DNA from: Burkholderiaceae bacterium
GTDB lineage: Bacteria > Pseudomonadota > Gammaproteobacteria > Burkholderiales > Burkholderiaceae_C
NCBI GenBank assembly: GCA_031276435.1
Contig: JAISNB010000124.1
Span: 1 to 22,109 of the forward strand
Reading direction: 5' to 3'
Length of the DNA: 22,109 nucleotides
Each line of letters begins with the position of its first letter. Position 1 is the first letter of the stretch. A program made the position numbers and the translations under genes. Shown here one piece after another: positions 1-8,533 of the stretch. The notes under the pieces are model-generated. The model had not been told where the DNA came from. It saw only the letters and a program-made list of their open reading frames with translations, and ran no database searches.

Positions 1-1430
1 ATGCCGCCGCCGAGCGCCTTGAGCAGCGTGGCGTGGTTGTTCAGCCGGTTGAGGCGGTTTTCAGCCAGGGCGATTTCCGCGCTGCGGCGGCTTTGCTGCG
101 CGTCCAGCCAGGTTTTCAGCGCGATGGCGCCAGCGCGGTAGCGGATTTCGTTGAGGCGCTCGACTTTTTGCGCGTCGGCCAGGATGACGCCCAGTTGCAC
201 CGCTTGCGCCTCGTATTGCTGGCGCGCGGACAGGGCGTTTTCCACCTCGGCAAGCGCGGTGTAAAGCGTTTGCCTGAAACTGACCACCGCTTCCTCATAC
301 TGCGCTTTGGAGATGTCCAGGTTCAGATTCATTTCGGTGACGTTGAGAAACGGCAGGGAGATTCCGGCGCCCAGCGCCGCTACGGGGTTGCTCAGCACAT
401 CGAGCAGCGACCGGCTGCTGCTGCCCAGACTGCCGGTGAGGCTGAAGCCGGGGTAGTAGCTGGCGCGTGTGGCGTCTATGTTGCGAAAGCTTTTGCGCAA
501 ACGCAGTTCGGCAGCGCGCAGATCGGGCCGACGCCCGAGCAGCGTGGCGGGCAGGTCGGCGTCAACCGCTGGCAGCGCGCCATCGCTCAGTTGCCCGGGC
601 GCGCTCCAGTTGGCGCTGGCCGGGCCGATGGGTTGGCCGTCGAACAGCAGGGCCAGCGCGCTGGATGTTTCCACATGTTGCTGTTGCAGCGTGGTCAGCG
701 CGGCTTTCTGGCTGGCGAGATTGCCGCGCGCTTCGGCCACTTCCAGGCCAGAGACGGCGCCCGCCTGGTATTGGGTGGCAATCAGATCCAGCGTGGTTTG
801 CGCGTGATCAATGCCTTGCGCGGCATGGGCCAGGCGCTGGTTCAGGTACGCCAGTTGCCAGTACAGCGACGCGGTGGTGCCCGCCAGCGCCAGAGCGGCG
901 CTTTGCCGGTCTTGCTCGCTGGCCATGGCTTCCCATTCGGCCATTTCGCGCCGCGATCCGATGCGGTTCCACAAATCCAGTTCGTAGCTCACGCCCAGCG
1001 AGAAGCTGCTCGATTGGGCGCTGCTGTGCGTTTCCAGATTGCGGTTTTTGTTGTGGCTGAGGCTGCCGCTGAAGCTGGGGCGGTTGGCCGCCAGGCCAGC
1101 CTGCAATTGCGCGGCGCGCACGCGCAGCGCGGCGGCGGCCAGGTTGTTGTTGTGCCGCAGCGCGGCGTCGATCAGCGCGTCGAGCGCCGGGTCGTTGAAG
1201 GCGCGCCACCAGCCGTCGGTCATGGCGGCGGCTGCGCTGGCGGCCTCTTGCGCGGCGCCGCTGGCATGCTGCCACTGCGCGGGCATTGCGGTGGCGGGCG
1301 GCTCGAAGGCGCTGCGGTTGACGGCGCAGCCGGTCAGCGTGGCCGCCGTGCACAACGCGGCCAGCAGCGTATGCCGAAAGTGCGCGCGGCTGTGGCGGCG
1401 GTTGGGCGATGGGGAAAAAAGTGTTTTCAT
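1..1430 (-). CDS. NodT-family outer-membrane efflux lipoprotein (3' end cut by window edge)
   Basis: This is the outer-membrane channel partner of the MacAB pump encoded just upstream, a TolC-like trimeric duct. The ATG is at 1430 and overlaps the macB stop by four bases (ATGA), so the two are translationally coupled. The N-terminus has a basic stretch, a hydrophobic segment and a lipobox LTGC with the acylated Cys at about residue 35, as expected of the NodT/RND outer-membrane factor lipoproteins. Family hallmarks follow: DGWWRAFNDPALDALI near residues 70-85, a periplasmic repeat containing YELDLWNRIGSRR, and the near-C-terminal LLKALGGG. The frame is open to the left edge, with about 476 residues visible. 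LLKALGGG normally lies close to the end, so only a few residues should be missing. Family assignment is firm; the transported substrate cannot be told. Confidence 0.9.
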   Translation of the reverse strand, partial: MKTLFSPSPNRRHSRAHFRHTLLAALCTAATLTGCAVNRSAFEPPATAMPAQWQHASGAAQEAASAAAAMTDGWWRAFNDPALDALIDAALRHNNNLAAAALRVRAAQLQAGLAANRPSFSGSLSHNKNRNLETHSSAQSSSFSLGVSYELDLWNRIGSRREMAEWEAMASEQDRQSAALALAGTTASLYWQLAYLNQRLAHAAQGIDHAQTTLDLIATQYQAGAVSGLEVAEARGNLASQKAALTTLQQQHVETSSALALLFDGQPIGPASANWSAPGQLSDGALPAVDADLPATLLGRRPDLRAAELRLRKSFRNIDATRASYYPGFSLTGSLGSSSRSLLDVLSNPVAALGAGISLPFLNVTEMNLNLDISKAQYEEAVVSFRQTLYTALAEVENALSARQQYEAQAVQLGVILADAQKVERLNEIRYRAGAIALKTWLDAQQSRRSAEIALAENRLNRLNNHATLLKALGGG

Positions 1431-3466
1431 TCTCTGGACAAGGCTTCCACCGGATCGAGTTGCGCCGCGTTGCGCGCTGGCAGGTAGCCAAAGACAACGC
1501 CAATCAGCGTGGCGCAGACAAAGGCCAGCGCCATGGAACTGGTGGAATACACCATGGTGAATGTGCTGCCGGACATCGAAAAGAGCACGCCAATCAGCAG
1601 TGACAGGCCAATGCCCAGCACGCCGCCAATCAGGCAAACCAGTACGGCTTCGATCAGGAATTGCTGCTGGATGTCGCTTTGCCGCGCGCCTACGGCCATG
1701 CGCACGCCAATTTCCTGCGTGCGCTCGGTCACGGACACGAGCATGATGTTCATCACGCCAATGCCGCCCACGATCAGCGAGATGACGGCGATCGACGAGA
1801 TGAGCAGCGTCATCGTCTGCGTGGTGGCCTCGATGGTTTGCCGGATGCTGTCGGTGTTGCGCACAAAGAAGTCCGTGCGCCCGTGGCGCTGCGTGAGCAA
1901 CTGGATGATGCCCTGCTCGGCGGCGGCGGGGGAAACCTCGTCTGACACGCGCACGGTGATGCTGCGCAGGTAGCTCTGGCGCACGATGCGGCTCATGGCC
2001 GTGGTGTAGGGGATGAAAACGCCGAGCGTGTCGCTGTTGCCAAAGGCCGAGTCTTTTTTGGCGGCCACGCCAATCACGCGCACCGGCACTTTGCCGATCA
2101 GGATCACTTCGCCCACGGGGTTCGGGGTGTTGGGAAACAGGGTTTTGAGGGTGTTGTCGTCAATGACCGCCACCTGTTCGCGCAATTGCAGGTTGCGCTC
2201 TGTAAAGGCCTGGCCCCGCGCAATGGTTACGTCGCGCACGCGGAAATACTGCTCGCTCACGCCTTGCACGCTGGCGGTGGCTTCCACGTTGCGGTAGCGC
2301 AGCGTGGCGCTGCTTTGTATGTTGGGCGTCACGCTGTCCACGTAGCCTTGCAGGCGCAGGGCTTGGGCGTCTGAAGGCATCAGCGTGCGCACGCTGGCCG
2401 AGCGCGTGTCGCCAAAGCCGGTGCCCGGGAAAATGTCAATGGTGTTGGTGCCGATGGCGCTGATGTTCTTCAGGATGTTTTGCCGCGAGCCTTCGCCAAG
2501 CGCCACAACGGCCACCACCGAGGCGATGCCGATGATGATGCCGAGCATGGTCAGGAAGGTGCGCAGGCGGTGCGCGTTCATGGCCAGCAGCGCCATGATG
2601 AAAGCCTCGCGCGTGCGCTCCAGCGCGGCGCGCAGGGCGTCGGCGCCACCGGTTCTGGGGCGTGGCGCGGCAGGCAGTTGCCGCCTTGGCGCGACGGTGG
2701 CGGCGGCTGTGGTTGCGGTGGCTGCGGTCTGGTTGTCGGCAATGATTTTGCCGTCGCTGATTTCAATGATGCGGTGCGCGTGCGCGGCTACCTTCATGTC
2801 GTGCGTGACGATGATGATGGTGTGGCCTTCGGCGTGCAGCTCCTGGAGAATGCCCATCACGTCTTCGCCGCTTCTGGTGTCCAGCGCGCCCGTGGGTTCG
2901 TCGGCCAGGATCACGCTGCCGCCGTTCATCAGCGCACGCGCAATGGAAACGCGCTGCTGCTGCCCGCCCGAGAGCTGGCCGGGCCGGTGCCCGGTGCGAT
3001 CGCCCAGCCCCAGGCGCTCCAGCAGGCGGGCCGCGCGCGCGTCACGCGCGCCCTTGCCGGAGCCAACGTAAACGGCGGGCATCTCGACGTTGCCAAGCGC
3101 CGTCAAATCGGCCAGCAGGTGATAGCGCTGGAAGATGAAGCCGAAATGCTCGCGCCGCAGTTCGGCCAGATCGTCGCTGCCCAGTTTGTCGGTCGCGCGA
3201 CCGGCCACGCGGTAGACGCCGCGGCTGGCCTGGTCGAGGCAACCAAGAATGTTCATCAGCGTGGATTTGCCAGAGCCAGAGGCACCCACAATGGCGACCA
3301 TTTCGCCGGCGTGGATGCTCAAGTCCACATCCCTGAGCACGGTCACTGGCTCGCCGCCAGAGATGAACTCGCGGCAAATGCCCTTGAGTTCAAGCAGTGG
3401 CACCGCTGCGGCTGGCGCGCCACTTTCAGCCAGCGTGGATGAAGCGCAAGTCATGCGGGTTGCCAT
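1427..3466 (-). CDS. macB: MacB-type ABC transporter, ATP-binding/permease fusion
   Basis: Inner-membrane ATPase of a MacA-MacB-TolC type efflux system, 679 residues (family members are about 650). The N-terminal nucleotide-binding domain has Walker A GASGSGKST at about residues 60-68, signature LSGGQQQR near 164, and Walker B VILADEPTGALD near 185. A linker rich in Ala, Thr and Pro (about 250-280) leads to the MacB permease fold: one TM helix after residue 310, a large periplasmic domain, and three C-terminal TM helices, with the ERTQEIGVRMAVGA coupling motif between the first and second. Such pumps export macrolides, peptides, haem precursors or lipopeptides in other bacteria, so the substrate here is open. 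The ATG at 3466 lies six bases after the macA stop; a second in-frame ATG four codons on is an alternative. No strong Shine-Dalgarno precedes either, consistent with coupled translation. Confidence 0.95.
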   Translation of the reverse strand: MATRMTCASSTLAESGAPAAAVPLLELKGICREFISGGEPVTVLRDVDLSIHAGEMVAIVGASGSGKSTLMNILGCLDQASRGVYRVAGRATDKLGSDDLAELRREHFGFIFQRYHLLADLTALGNVEMPAVYVGSGKGARDARAARLLERLGLGDRTGHRPGQLSGGQQQRVSIARALMNGGSVILADEPTGALDTRSGEDVMGILQELHAEGHTIIIVTHDMKVAAHAHRIIEISDGKIIADNQTAATATTAAATVAPRRQLPAAPRPRTGGADALRAALERTREAFIMALLAMNAHRLRTFLTMLGIIIGIASVVAVVALGEGSRQNILKNISAIGTNTIDIFPGTGFGDTRSASVRTLMPSDAQALRLQGYVDSVTPNIQSSATLRYRNVEATASVQGVSEQYFRVRDVTIARGQAFTERNLQLREQVAVIDDNTLKTLFPNTPNPVGEVILIGKVPVRVIGVAAKKDSAFGNSDTLGVFIPYTTAMSRIVRQSYLRSITVRVSDEVSPAAAEQGIIQLLTQRHGRTDFFVRNTDSIRQTIEATTQTMTLLISSIAVISLIVGGIGVMNIMLVSVTERTQEIGVRMAVGARQSDIQQQFLIEAVLVCLIGGVLGIGLSLLIGVLFSMSGSTFTMVYSTSSMALAFVCATLIGVVFGYLPARNAAQLDPVEALSRE

Positions 3467-3472
3467 TTCCAG

Positions 3473-4693
3473 TCAGCGGGGGCGCGGACCCATGCCCATA
3501 CCCATGCCCATGCGCGCTTGACCGCCGCTGGCGGTGGCGGCATTGGACTGGCCCAGAATGACTTTTTCGCCCTCGTTCAAACCTTCGAGCACCTGCGCAT
3601 TGACGTTGTTGTTCAGGCCCACCCTGATTTTGCGCGGCTGCGCGTTGCCGTCTGCGGCCAGCACGCGCACCTCGTAGGTGCCGTCCGGAGCGCCGCGCCC
3701 GCCGCGACGGCTGCTACCCGTGAGCGCGGCCGACGGAATCAGCAAGGCACCTTTGGCCTCGTCGCGCACGATGGAAACCTCGGCCGTCATGGCAATGCGC
3801 AGCTTGCCCTCGGGGTTGGGCACATCGAACAAACCGTTGTAGTAAATGGCCGTGGCGCTCGAAGAACCCGATGACGTGCTGGATGCCGACGAGATGGACT
3901 CCGGCGCTGGCTCCACCGCGCGCAGCGTGGCGTAGTAGCGCTTGTCCGGCTCGCCCAGAATCGTGAAATACACCTTTTGCCCAGGCTCGACGCGTACCAC
4001 ATCGGCCTCGGAAATCTCGGCCTTGATGGTCACCCTGTCCAGTTGCGCCAGGATGATGATGGACGGCGTGGTCTGGTTGGCGTTGACGGTTTGCCCCTCT
4101 TCAACAATCACGGCAACCACCACGCCATCCATGGGCGCGGTGATGGTGGTGTAACCCAGATTGACCTTGGCCGTATCCACCTGAATGGCCGATTGCTTGA
4201 TCTGCGCATTGAGCGCGACGATTTCGGCCCCGGTGGTCTCCAGCGCCGCCTGCGCGGCTTCAAACGCCTCGCGCGACGTGGCATCGGCCTCGAACATGGT
4301 CTTCTGGCGCGCATAAGCCAGTTGCGCCTGCTTGTGCGTGGCCTGCTTTTGCACCAGTTGTGCCCTGGCGGTCTCCAGCGCCGCCTGCGCGTTGTGCAAA
4401 CTGTTGTTTTGCGTGGTGGAATCAATCTCGGCAATCAGGTCGCCCTTTTTCACCGCATCGCCCAACTGCACGGCCAGGCGCTTGATCTGCCCCGAAACCT
4501 GCGCGCCCACGTTCACCTGCTTGTAAGCCTCGATCACACCACTGGCCAGCACCGTATCTTCCAGATCGCCGCGCGTAACCGGGGCGGTCACGTAACTCAC
4601 GGCGGGTTGCGACGGGAAGAAAAAAACCTTGACGGCCCAGGCTGCCAGGCCCAGCGCCAGCAGCGCGACGATGAATTTCAGCCACTTTTTCAT
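3473..4693 (-). CDS. macA: MacA-type periplasmic membrane-fusion protein
   Basis: Adaptor that links MacB in the inner membrane to the outer-membrane channel, 406 residues. An N-terminal membrane anchor (about residues 5-25) precedes the barrel-sandwich half GVIEAYKQVNVGAQVSGQI (about 52-70). A coiled-coil hairpin follows (about 95-190, rich in Gln, Ala and Glu), then the second lipoyl half with TTITAPMDGVVV and the beta-barrel region. It is first gene of the three-gene operon (macA, macB, nodT-like); spacing to macB is six bases. The start is ATG 4693 with the purine-rich AAAGAAAG about 9 bases upstream as a weak ribosome-binding site. Two features look lineage-specific: a Ser/Thr-rich run (SSASSTSSGSSSAT) in the beta-barrel region and an extreme C-terminus made of alternating Met-Gly (MGMGMGMG). 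The fold assignment is firm. Confidence 0.93.
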   Translation of the reverse strand: MKKWLKFIVALLALGLAAWAVKVFFFPSQPAVSYVTAPVTRGDLEDTVLASGVIEAYKQVNVGAQVSGQIKRLAVQLGDAVKKGDLIAEIDSTTQNNSLHNAQAALETARAQLVQKQATHKQAQLAYARQKTMFEADATSREAFEAAQAALETTGAEIVALNAQIKQSAIQVDTAKVNLGYTTITAPMDGVVVAVIVEEGQTVNANQTTPSIIILAQLDRVTIKAEISEADVVRVEPGQKVYFTILGEPDKRYYATLRAVEPAPESISSASSTSSGSSSATAIYYNGLFDVPNPEGKLRIAMTAEVSIVRDEAKGALLIPSAALTGSSRRGGRGAPDGTYEVRVLAADGNAQPRKIRVGLNNNVNAQVLEGLNEGEKVILGQSNAATASGGQARMGMGMGMGPRPR

Positions 4694-4872
4694 TCACTAC
4701 AGCTTTCTTTGTTTGCTGACCAAGGCATTTTGCGGCAACGCGCGCCGCAACGAATGCTGGCAAGTGTGCCTCAGAGTTGGCGGCGGCACTGTCGCCCGCA
4801 AGAAAAGCTGCGTAAAGAAGTATGAACTATGGTTGCGTGGGGCGGGCGCATTTTTAGCGAGAACAGCCGCCC

Positions 4873-4904
4873 AAAAACAATTGGCTTTTTTGCGGATGCC
4901 AATT
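4873..4904 (-). terminator. Probable intrinsic terminator after argH
   Basis: On the minus strand a 7-bp stem AATTGGC/GCCAATT encloses a 12-base loop and is followed by GTTTTT, about 55 bases past the argH stop. The stem is AT-rich and short, so strength is uncertain, but position and T-run fit termination of argH before the macA promoter region. Confidence 0.45.
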
Positions 4905-4957
4905 TCGTTTCAGCGCGCGCGCATCCAAGAGCGCATGCGCCTGTGCGGCGGCAGGTT

Positions 4958-6436
4958 TTACAGGGGCGCGGGGGGTGGTGTCTGGTTTTGCAGCCGGGCG
5001 CGGTGCCGCGCGATTTGCTGGCGCACCTGGGCGGGGGCGGTGCCGCCCAATGTGTTGCGGGCGTTGAGGCTGCCGCGCAGGGAGAGTGCGGGGAGCGCGT
5101 CGGCGTCGATGCTGGCGTGAAATTGCCGCAGTTCGGCCAGGGGCAGTTCGGCCAGGTCGCAGCCTTGTTGTTGCGCGGCGCGCACGGCGCGGGCGACGGC
5201 TTCGTGCGCGTCGCGAAAGGGCAGGCCTTTTTTGACCAAGTAGTCGGCCAGGTCGGTGGCGGTGGCGTAGCCTTTGCGTGCGGCGTTTTCCATGGCTTGG
5301 GCGTTGATGGCGATGCCGCCTTCTTTTTGCCCGGTTTCGGGGTGGGTTTGTCCGCCGATCATTTCGGCAAAGATGCGCAGCGTGTCGCGCACGGTGTCCA
5401 CGGTGTCAAAAAGCGGTTCCTTGTCTTCCTGGTTGTCTTTGTTGTAGGCCAGCGGCTGGCCTTTCATGAGGGTGATCAGGGCCATGAGGTGTCCGGCCAC
5501 GCGGCCGGTTTTGCCGCGGGCCAGTTCGGGGATGTCGGGGTTTTTCTTTTGCGGCATGATGGATGAGCCGGTGGTGAAGCGGTCGGCGATGCGGATGAAG
5601 GCAAAGTTCTGGCTCATCCACAGGACGAGTTCTTCGCTGAGGCGGCTGATGTGGATCATGATGAGGCTGGCGGCGGCGGTGAATTCGATGGCGAAGTCGC
5701 GGTCGCTGACGGCGTCCAGGCTGTTTTGGCACAGGCAGGGGGCACCTTGCGCGTCGACCATGCCAAGAGTGCGGGCGACGCGCTCGCGGTCGAGCGGGTA
5801 GGTGGTTCCGGCCAGGGCGGCGCTGCCCAGCGGCAGTTGGTTGACGCGCTGGCGCACTTCTTGCAGGCGGGCCGCGTCGCGGGTGAACATTTCCACGTAG
5901 GCCAGCAGGTGGTGGGCCAGGCTGACGGGTTGCGCCACTTGCAGGTGGGTAAAGCCGGGCAGGATGGTGTCGGTGTTGGCTTCGGCCACATCGAGCAGCG
6001 CGGTTTGCAGATCGCGCAGCAGCGCGCCGAGCAGGTCGATTTGTTCGCGCAGCCACAAGCGGATGTCGCAGGCCACTTGGTCGTTGCGGCTGCGGCCCGT
6101 GTGCAGGCGCTTGCCCGCGTCGCCCACCAGTTGGGTCAGGCGCGCTTCGATGTTGAGGTGGACGTCTTCAAGGGCGAGTTTCCATTCGAATTGCCCGGTT
6201 TCGATTTCCCGTGTGATCTGGGCCATGCCGCGCTGGATGTCGGCCCAGTCCTGAGCGGAGATGACGCCCTGGGCGGCGAGCATTTCGGCATGTGCGAGAC
6301 TGGCGGTGATGTCCGAGCGCCACAGCCGCTGGTCGAAGTTGACGCTGGCGGTGTAGCGTTGCACGAGTTCGCTCATGGGTTCGGTGAACAGGGCCGACCA
6401 AGCCTGGGATTTTTTGTCGAGTTGATTGACGGACAT
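4958..6436 (-). CDS. argH: Argininosuccinate lyase
   Basis: Cytosolic enzyme that splits argininosuccinate into arginine and fumarate, the last step of arginine synthesis; fumarase/aspartase superfamily homotetramer. The 492-residue protein carries HTGRSRNDQ near residue 112, the THLQ histidine near 164, and the superfamily signature GSSIMPQKKNPD at about 290-301, whose flexible loop includes the catalytic serine. Start ATG 6436 (MSVNQLDKKSQ) is chosen because ArgH alignments begin there. A TTG 54 bases upstream would add residues unlike the family. No clear Shine-Dalgarno is visible for either. The C-terminus has a short Pro-rich tail (NQTPPPAPL). It is divergently transcribed from the sensor kinase across a gap of about 120 bases, an arrangement also known for argH and algZR in Pseudomonas. 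Confidence 0.95.
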   Translation of the reverse strand: MSVNQLDKKSQAWSALFTEPMSELVQRYTASVNFDQRLWRSDITASLAHAEMLAAQGVISAQDWADIQRGMAQITREIETGQFEWKLALEDVHLNIEARLTQLVGDAGKRLHTGRSRNDQVACDIRLWLREQIDLLGALLRDLQTALLDVAEANTDTILPGFTHLQVAQPVSLAHHLLAYVEMFTRDAARLQEVRQRVNQLPLGSAALAGTTYPLDRERVARTLGMVDAQGAPCLCQNSLDAVSDRDFAIEFTAAASLIMIHISRLSEELVLWMSQNFAFIRIADRFTTGSSIMPQKKNPDIPELARGKTGRVAGHLMALITLMKGQPLAYNKDNQEDKEPLFDTVDTVRDTLRIFAEMIGGQTHPETGQKEGGIAINAQAMENAARKGYATATDLADYLVKKGLPFRDAHEAVARAVRAAQQQGCDLAELPLAELRQFHASIDADALPALSLRGSLNARNTLGGTAPAQVRQQIARHRARLQNQTPPPAPL

Positions 6437-6557
6437 AGACGATGGGCTTAAAACCGGAATTTGGAGTGGGTGATCTGACCAAAGGCACAAAAAGACCGAT
6501 GAGCGTAGCGCGTGCGCCTCTAAACTGTCTGGCTGGCGAGGCAGGCGCGATCAAGTG

Positions 6558-7667
6558 ATGATGCAGGAAAAGCAAATTCTATCGACCAGTTCGGCCCGGC
6601 GCGCCCGGCTTGCTCCGGTGCGCAAGGGCAGCGATGGCCCGTCGCTGGTGTTCGACGCCTGCCAGGTCAGCGTGGTGTTGCGCGCGGTGCTGGGCGTGGA
6701 GGCGGTGCTGGGCGCGGGGCTTTTGTTTGTGACGACGCAGCCGCGCGTGTGGCTCATCGATTTGGGCATGATGACCAGTGGCGTGCTTCCGGCCACGCTG
6801 CTGTGGCTGATGACGGGGTGCGCGCTCAAGCACAGGCTGCAAAAACGCTCGCACCTGCTGCAACTTCTGATTGGCGCAGCGCTGGGCGCGGCGGCGGGGC
6901 TTTTTGCCTGCGGCATGTTGTTCATGGAAGGCATGGTTGCCAGCGCGCCCTGGCTGGCCAGCGCCGTGACGGGGGCCATGCTGGCGGCGGCGCTGGTGGC
7001 CATGCTGATTTGGCGCGTGCGCGGGCGCACGCCCGCGGCGGTGGCCGCGCGCCTGACGGATTTGCAGTCGCGCATTCGCCCGCATTTTTTGTTCAACACG
7101 CTCAACAGTGCCATTGCGCTGGTGCGCGAGGATCCGACCCGGGCCGAGATTTTGCTGGAAGATTTGTCGGATTTGTTCCGCCACGCGCTGACCGAGCAGG
7201 GCGATGCCGTGACGCTTGAGCAAGAGGTGGAGCTGGCGCGGCGCTATCTGGAGATCGAGCAGGTGCGCTTTGGCGAACGCTTGCAGGTGGAGTGGTCGAT
7301 TGACGAGAAGGCGGGCCGCGCGCGGCTGCCGCCGCTGATTTTGCAGCCGCTGGTGGAAAACGCCGTCAAGCATGGCGTGGAGCCGAGCGCGACAGGGGCC
7401 AAAATCCGCGTGTCCACGCAAAAGCGCGGGCCGGTGGCGGTCATCAAGGTGAGCAATACGGCGCCAGCCGGGCGCGGCAAGTCGGGCCACGGCATTGCGC
7501 AAAAGAATGTGCGCGAGCGGCTGAGGCTTTTGCACGACATGCAGACCAGTTTTCGCATCATGCAGGGCCATGGCGAATACCAGGCGCGCATCGAGGTGCC
7601 GCTTCCGGCATCGACCAAGAAAGAAAACCAGCGAAGGAGCAGACATGCTGCGCGTGTTGATCGTTGA
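6558..7667 (+). CDS. AlgZ/LytS-type sensor histidine kinase (His_kinase family)
   Basis: Membrane sensor kinase partner of the response regulator that overlaps it. Counting from GTG 6555, there are four hydrophobic segments between about residues 40 and 155. These are followed by the phosphoacceptor motif SRIRPHFLFNTLNS (His about 177), the N-box QPLVENAVKHG (about 264-274) and a Gly-rich ATP lid GHGIAQKNVRERL (about 311-323). This domain arrangement is that of the LytS/AlgZ/FimS class, whose kinase core is atypical. No extracytoplasmic sensor domain is present, so signal detection presumably occurs in the membrane bundle. Start is ambiguous: GTG 6555, ATG 6558 and ATG 6561 are consecutive, and ATG 6558 is given here. 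The 3' end runs 23 bases into the regulator gene. The symbol algZ would fit by position but function may differ. Confidence 0.88.
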   Translation: MMQEKQILSTSSARRARLAPVRKGSDGPSLVFDACQVSVVLRAVLGVEAVLGAGLLFVTTQPRVWLIDLGMMTSGVLPATLLWLMTGCALKHRLQKRSHLLQLLIGAALGAAAGLFACGMLFMEGMVASAPWLASAVTGAMLAAALVAMLIWRVRGRTPAAVAARLTDLQSRIRPHFLFNTLNSAIALVREDPTRAEILLEDLSDLFRHALTEQGDAVTLEQEVELARRYLEIEQVRFGERLQVEWSIDEKAGRARLPPLILQPLVENAVKHGVEPSATGAKIRVSTQKRGPVAVIKVSNTAPAGRGKSGHGIAQKNVRERLRLLHDMQTSFRIMQGHGEYQARIEVPLPASTKKENQRRSRHAARVDR

Positions 7668-8415
7668 TGATGAGGCCCTGGCCCGATCGCGCCTGCGCAC
7701 ACTGGTCAAGCGTTGCGGCCAGCCGCCAGCGGCGGTGCTGGCCGAAGCGGGCAGCGTGGCGCAGGCCATGGATTTGCTCAACCGCCAGCCGTTTGATGTG
7801 GCGCTGCTGGACATTCACATGCCCGGCGCGGACGGGCTGCAAATGGCGCGCCAACTGGCCGAATTGCCGGTTGCGCCGCAAGTGGTTTTCGTGACCGCGC
7901 ACCCCGAGCACGCGGTGTCGGCTTTCGAGCTGGACGTTTGCGATTACCTGACCAAGCCTGTGCGGCTTGAAAGGCTGGAGCACGCGCTACAAAAAGTAGA
8001 GCGCGTTTTGCAAACGCGCAAGGTGCAGCACGACGAGCTGGCCGCTGGCGGCGACTGGATCGTGATTGTCGAGCGCGGGCGCACGCTGCGCCTGCCCTTG
8101 CAGGATGTGCTGTACTTCAAGGCCGAGCTGAAATACATCACCGTGCGCACGGTCGAGCACCATTACCTGCTCGATGGCAGCCTGAACCATCTTGAAGAGC
8201 GTTATCCGGGCCGTTTCATGCGCGTGCACCGCAATGCGCTGGTGGCCCCAAAGGCCATCCGCGCGCTTGAGCGCGGCATCGATTCGGACGATGGCGAAAG
8301 CTGGGCCGTGCGGTTGACCGGGGTGGATGATGCGATTGCGGTCTCGCGCCGGCAAGTGGCCTCGGTGCGCGCGCTGCTGGTCAGCGCAGAGCAGCAGCGC
8401 CAGCAGCAGGGGTGA
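7645..8415 (+). CDS. AlgR/LytR-type response regulator with LytTR DNA-binding domain
   Basis: Cytosolic transcription factor, 256 residues. The receiver domain (about residues 1-120) has the acidic pair DD at 8-9, the phosphoacceptor Asp in LLDIHMPG at about 56, and the conserved Lys in LTKPV at about 104. The C-terminal LytTR domain (about 140-245) contains DVLYFKAELKYITV and the typical RVHRNALV. The ATG at 7645 has a good ribosome-binding site (AAGGAG, five bases before) and lies inside the end of the kinase gene, so the pair is co-transcribed. In Pseudomonas, AlgR is encoded between algZ and hemC and controls alginate and twitching genes. The same placement here argues for orthology of position, but the regulon cannot be read from this window. 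Confidence 0.9.
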   Translation: MLRVLIVDDEALARSRLRTLVKRCGQPPAAVLAEAGSVAQAMDLLNRQPFDVALLDIHMPGADGLQMARQLAELPVAPQVVFVTAHPEHAVSAFELDVCDYLTKPVRLERLEHALQKVERVLQTRKVQHDELAAGGDWIVIVERGRTLRLPLQDVLYFKAELKYITVRTVEHHYLLDGSLNHLEERYPGRFMRVHRNALVAPKAIRALERGIDSDDGESWAVRLTGVDDAIAVSRRQVASVRALLVSAEQQRQQQG

Positions 8416-8533
8416 AGAAAAAACTTTTCCCCCGCACACAATGTGTCTTTGGGACTGCTTTGGGGCGGCGCGCCTGCCCGCCGGGCACAAAACGCCGCCG
8501 GGCCGGATGCAAATGGGCTGCTAGCATCCGCGC

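Noticed and set aside
33..1487. Long plus-strand open frame (484 codons) opposite the NodT-like gene
   Set aside because: It is a high-GC antisense shadow; the minus strand encodes a clear outer-membrane factor with lipobox and family motifs over the same bases.
6437..6490. Upstream TTG start for argH
   Set aside because: The added 18 residues do not resemble ArgH, and the known family start is at ATG 6436.
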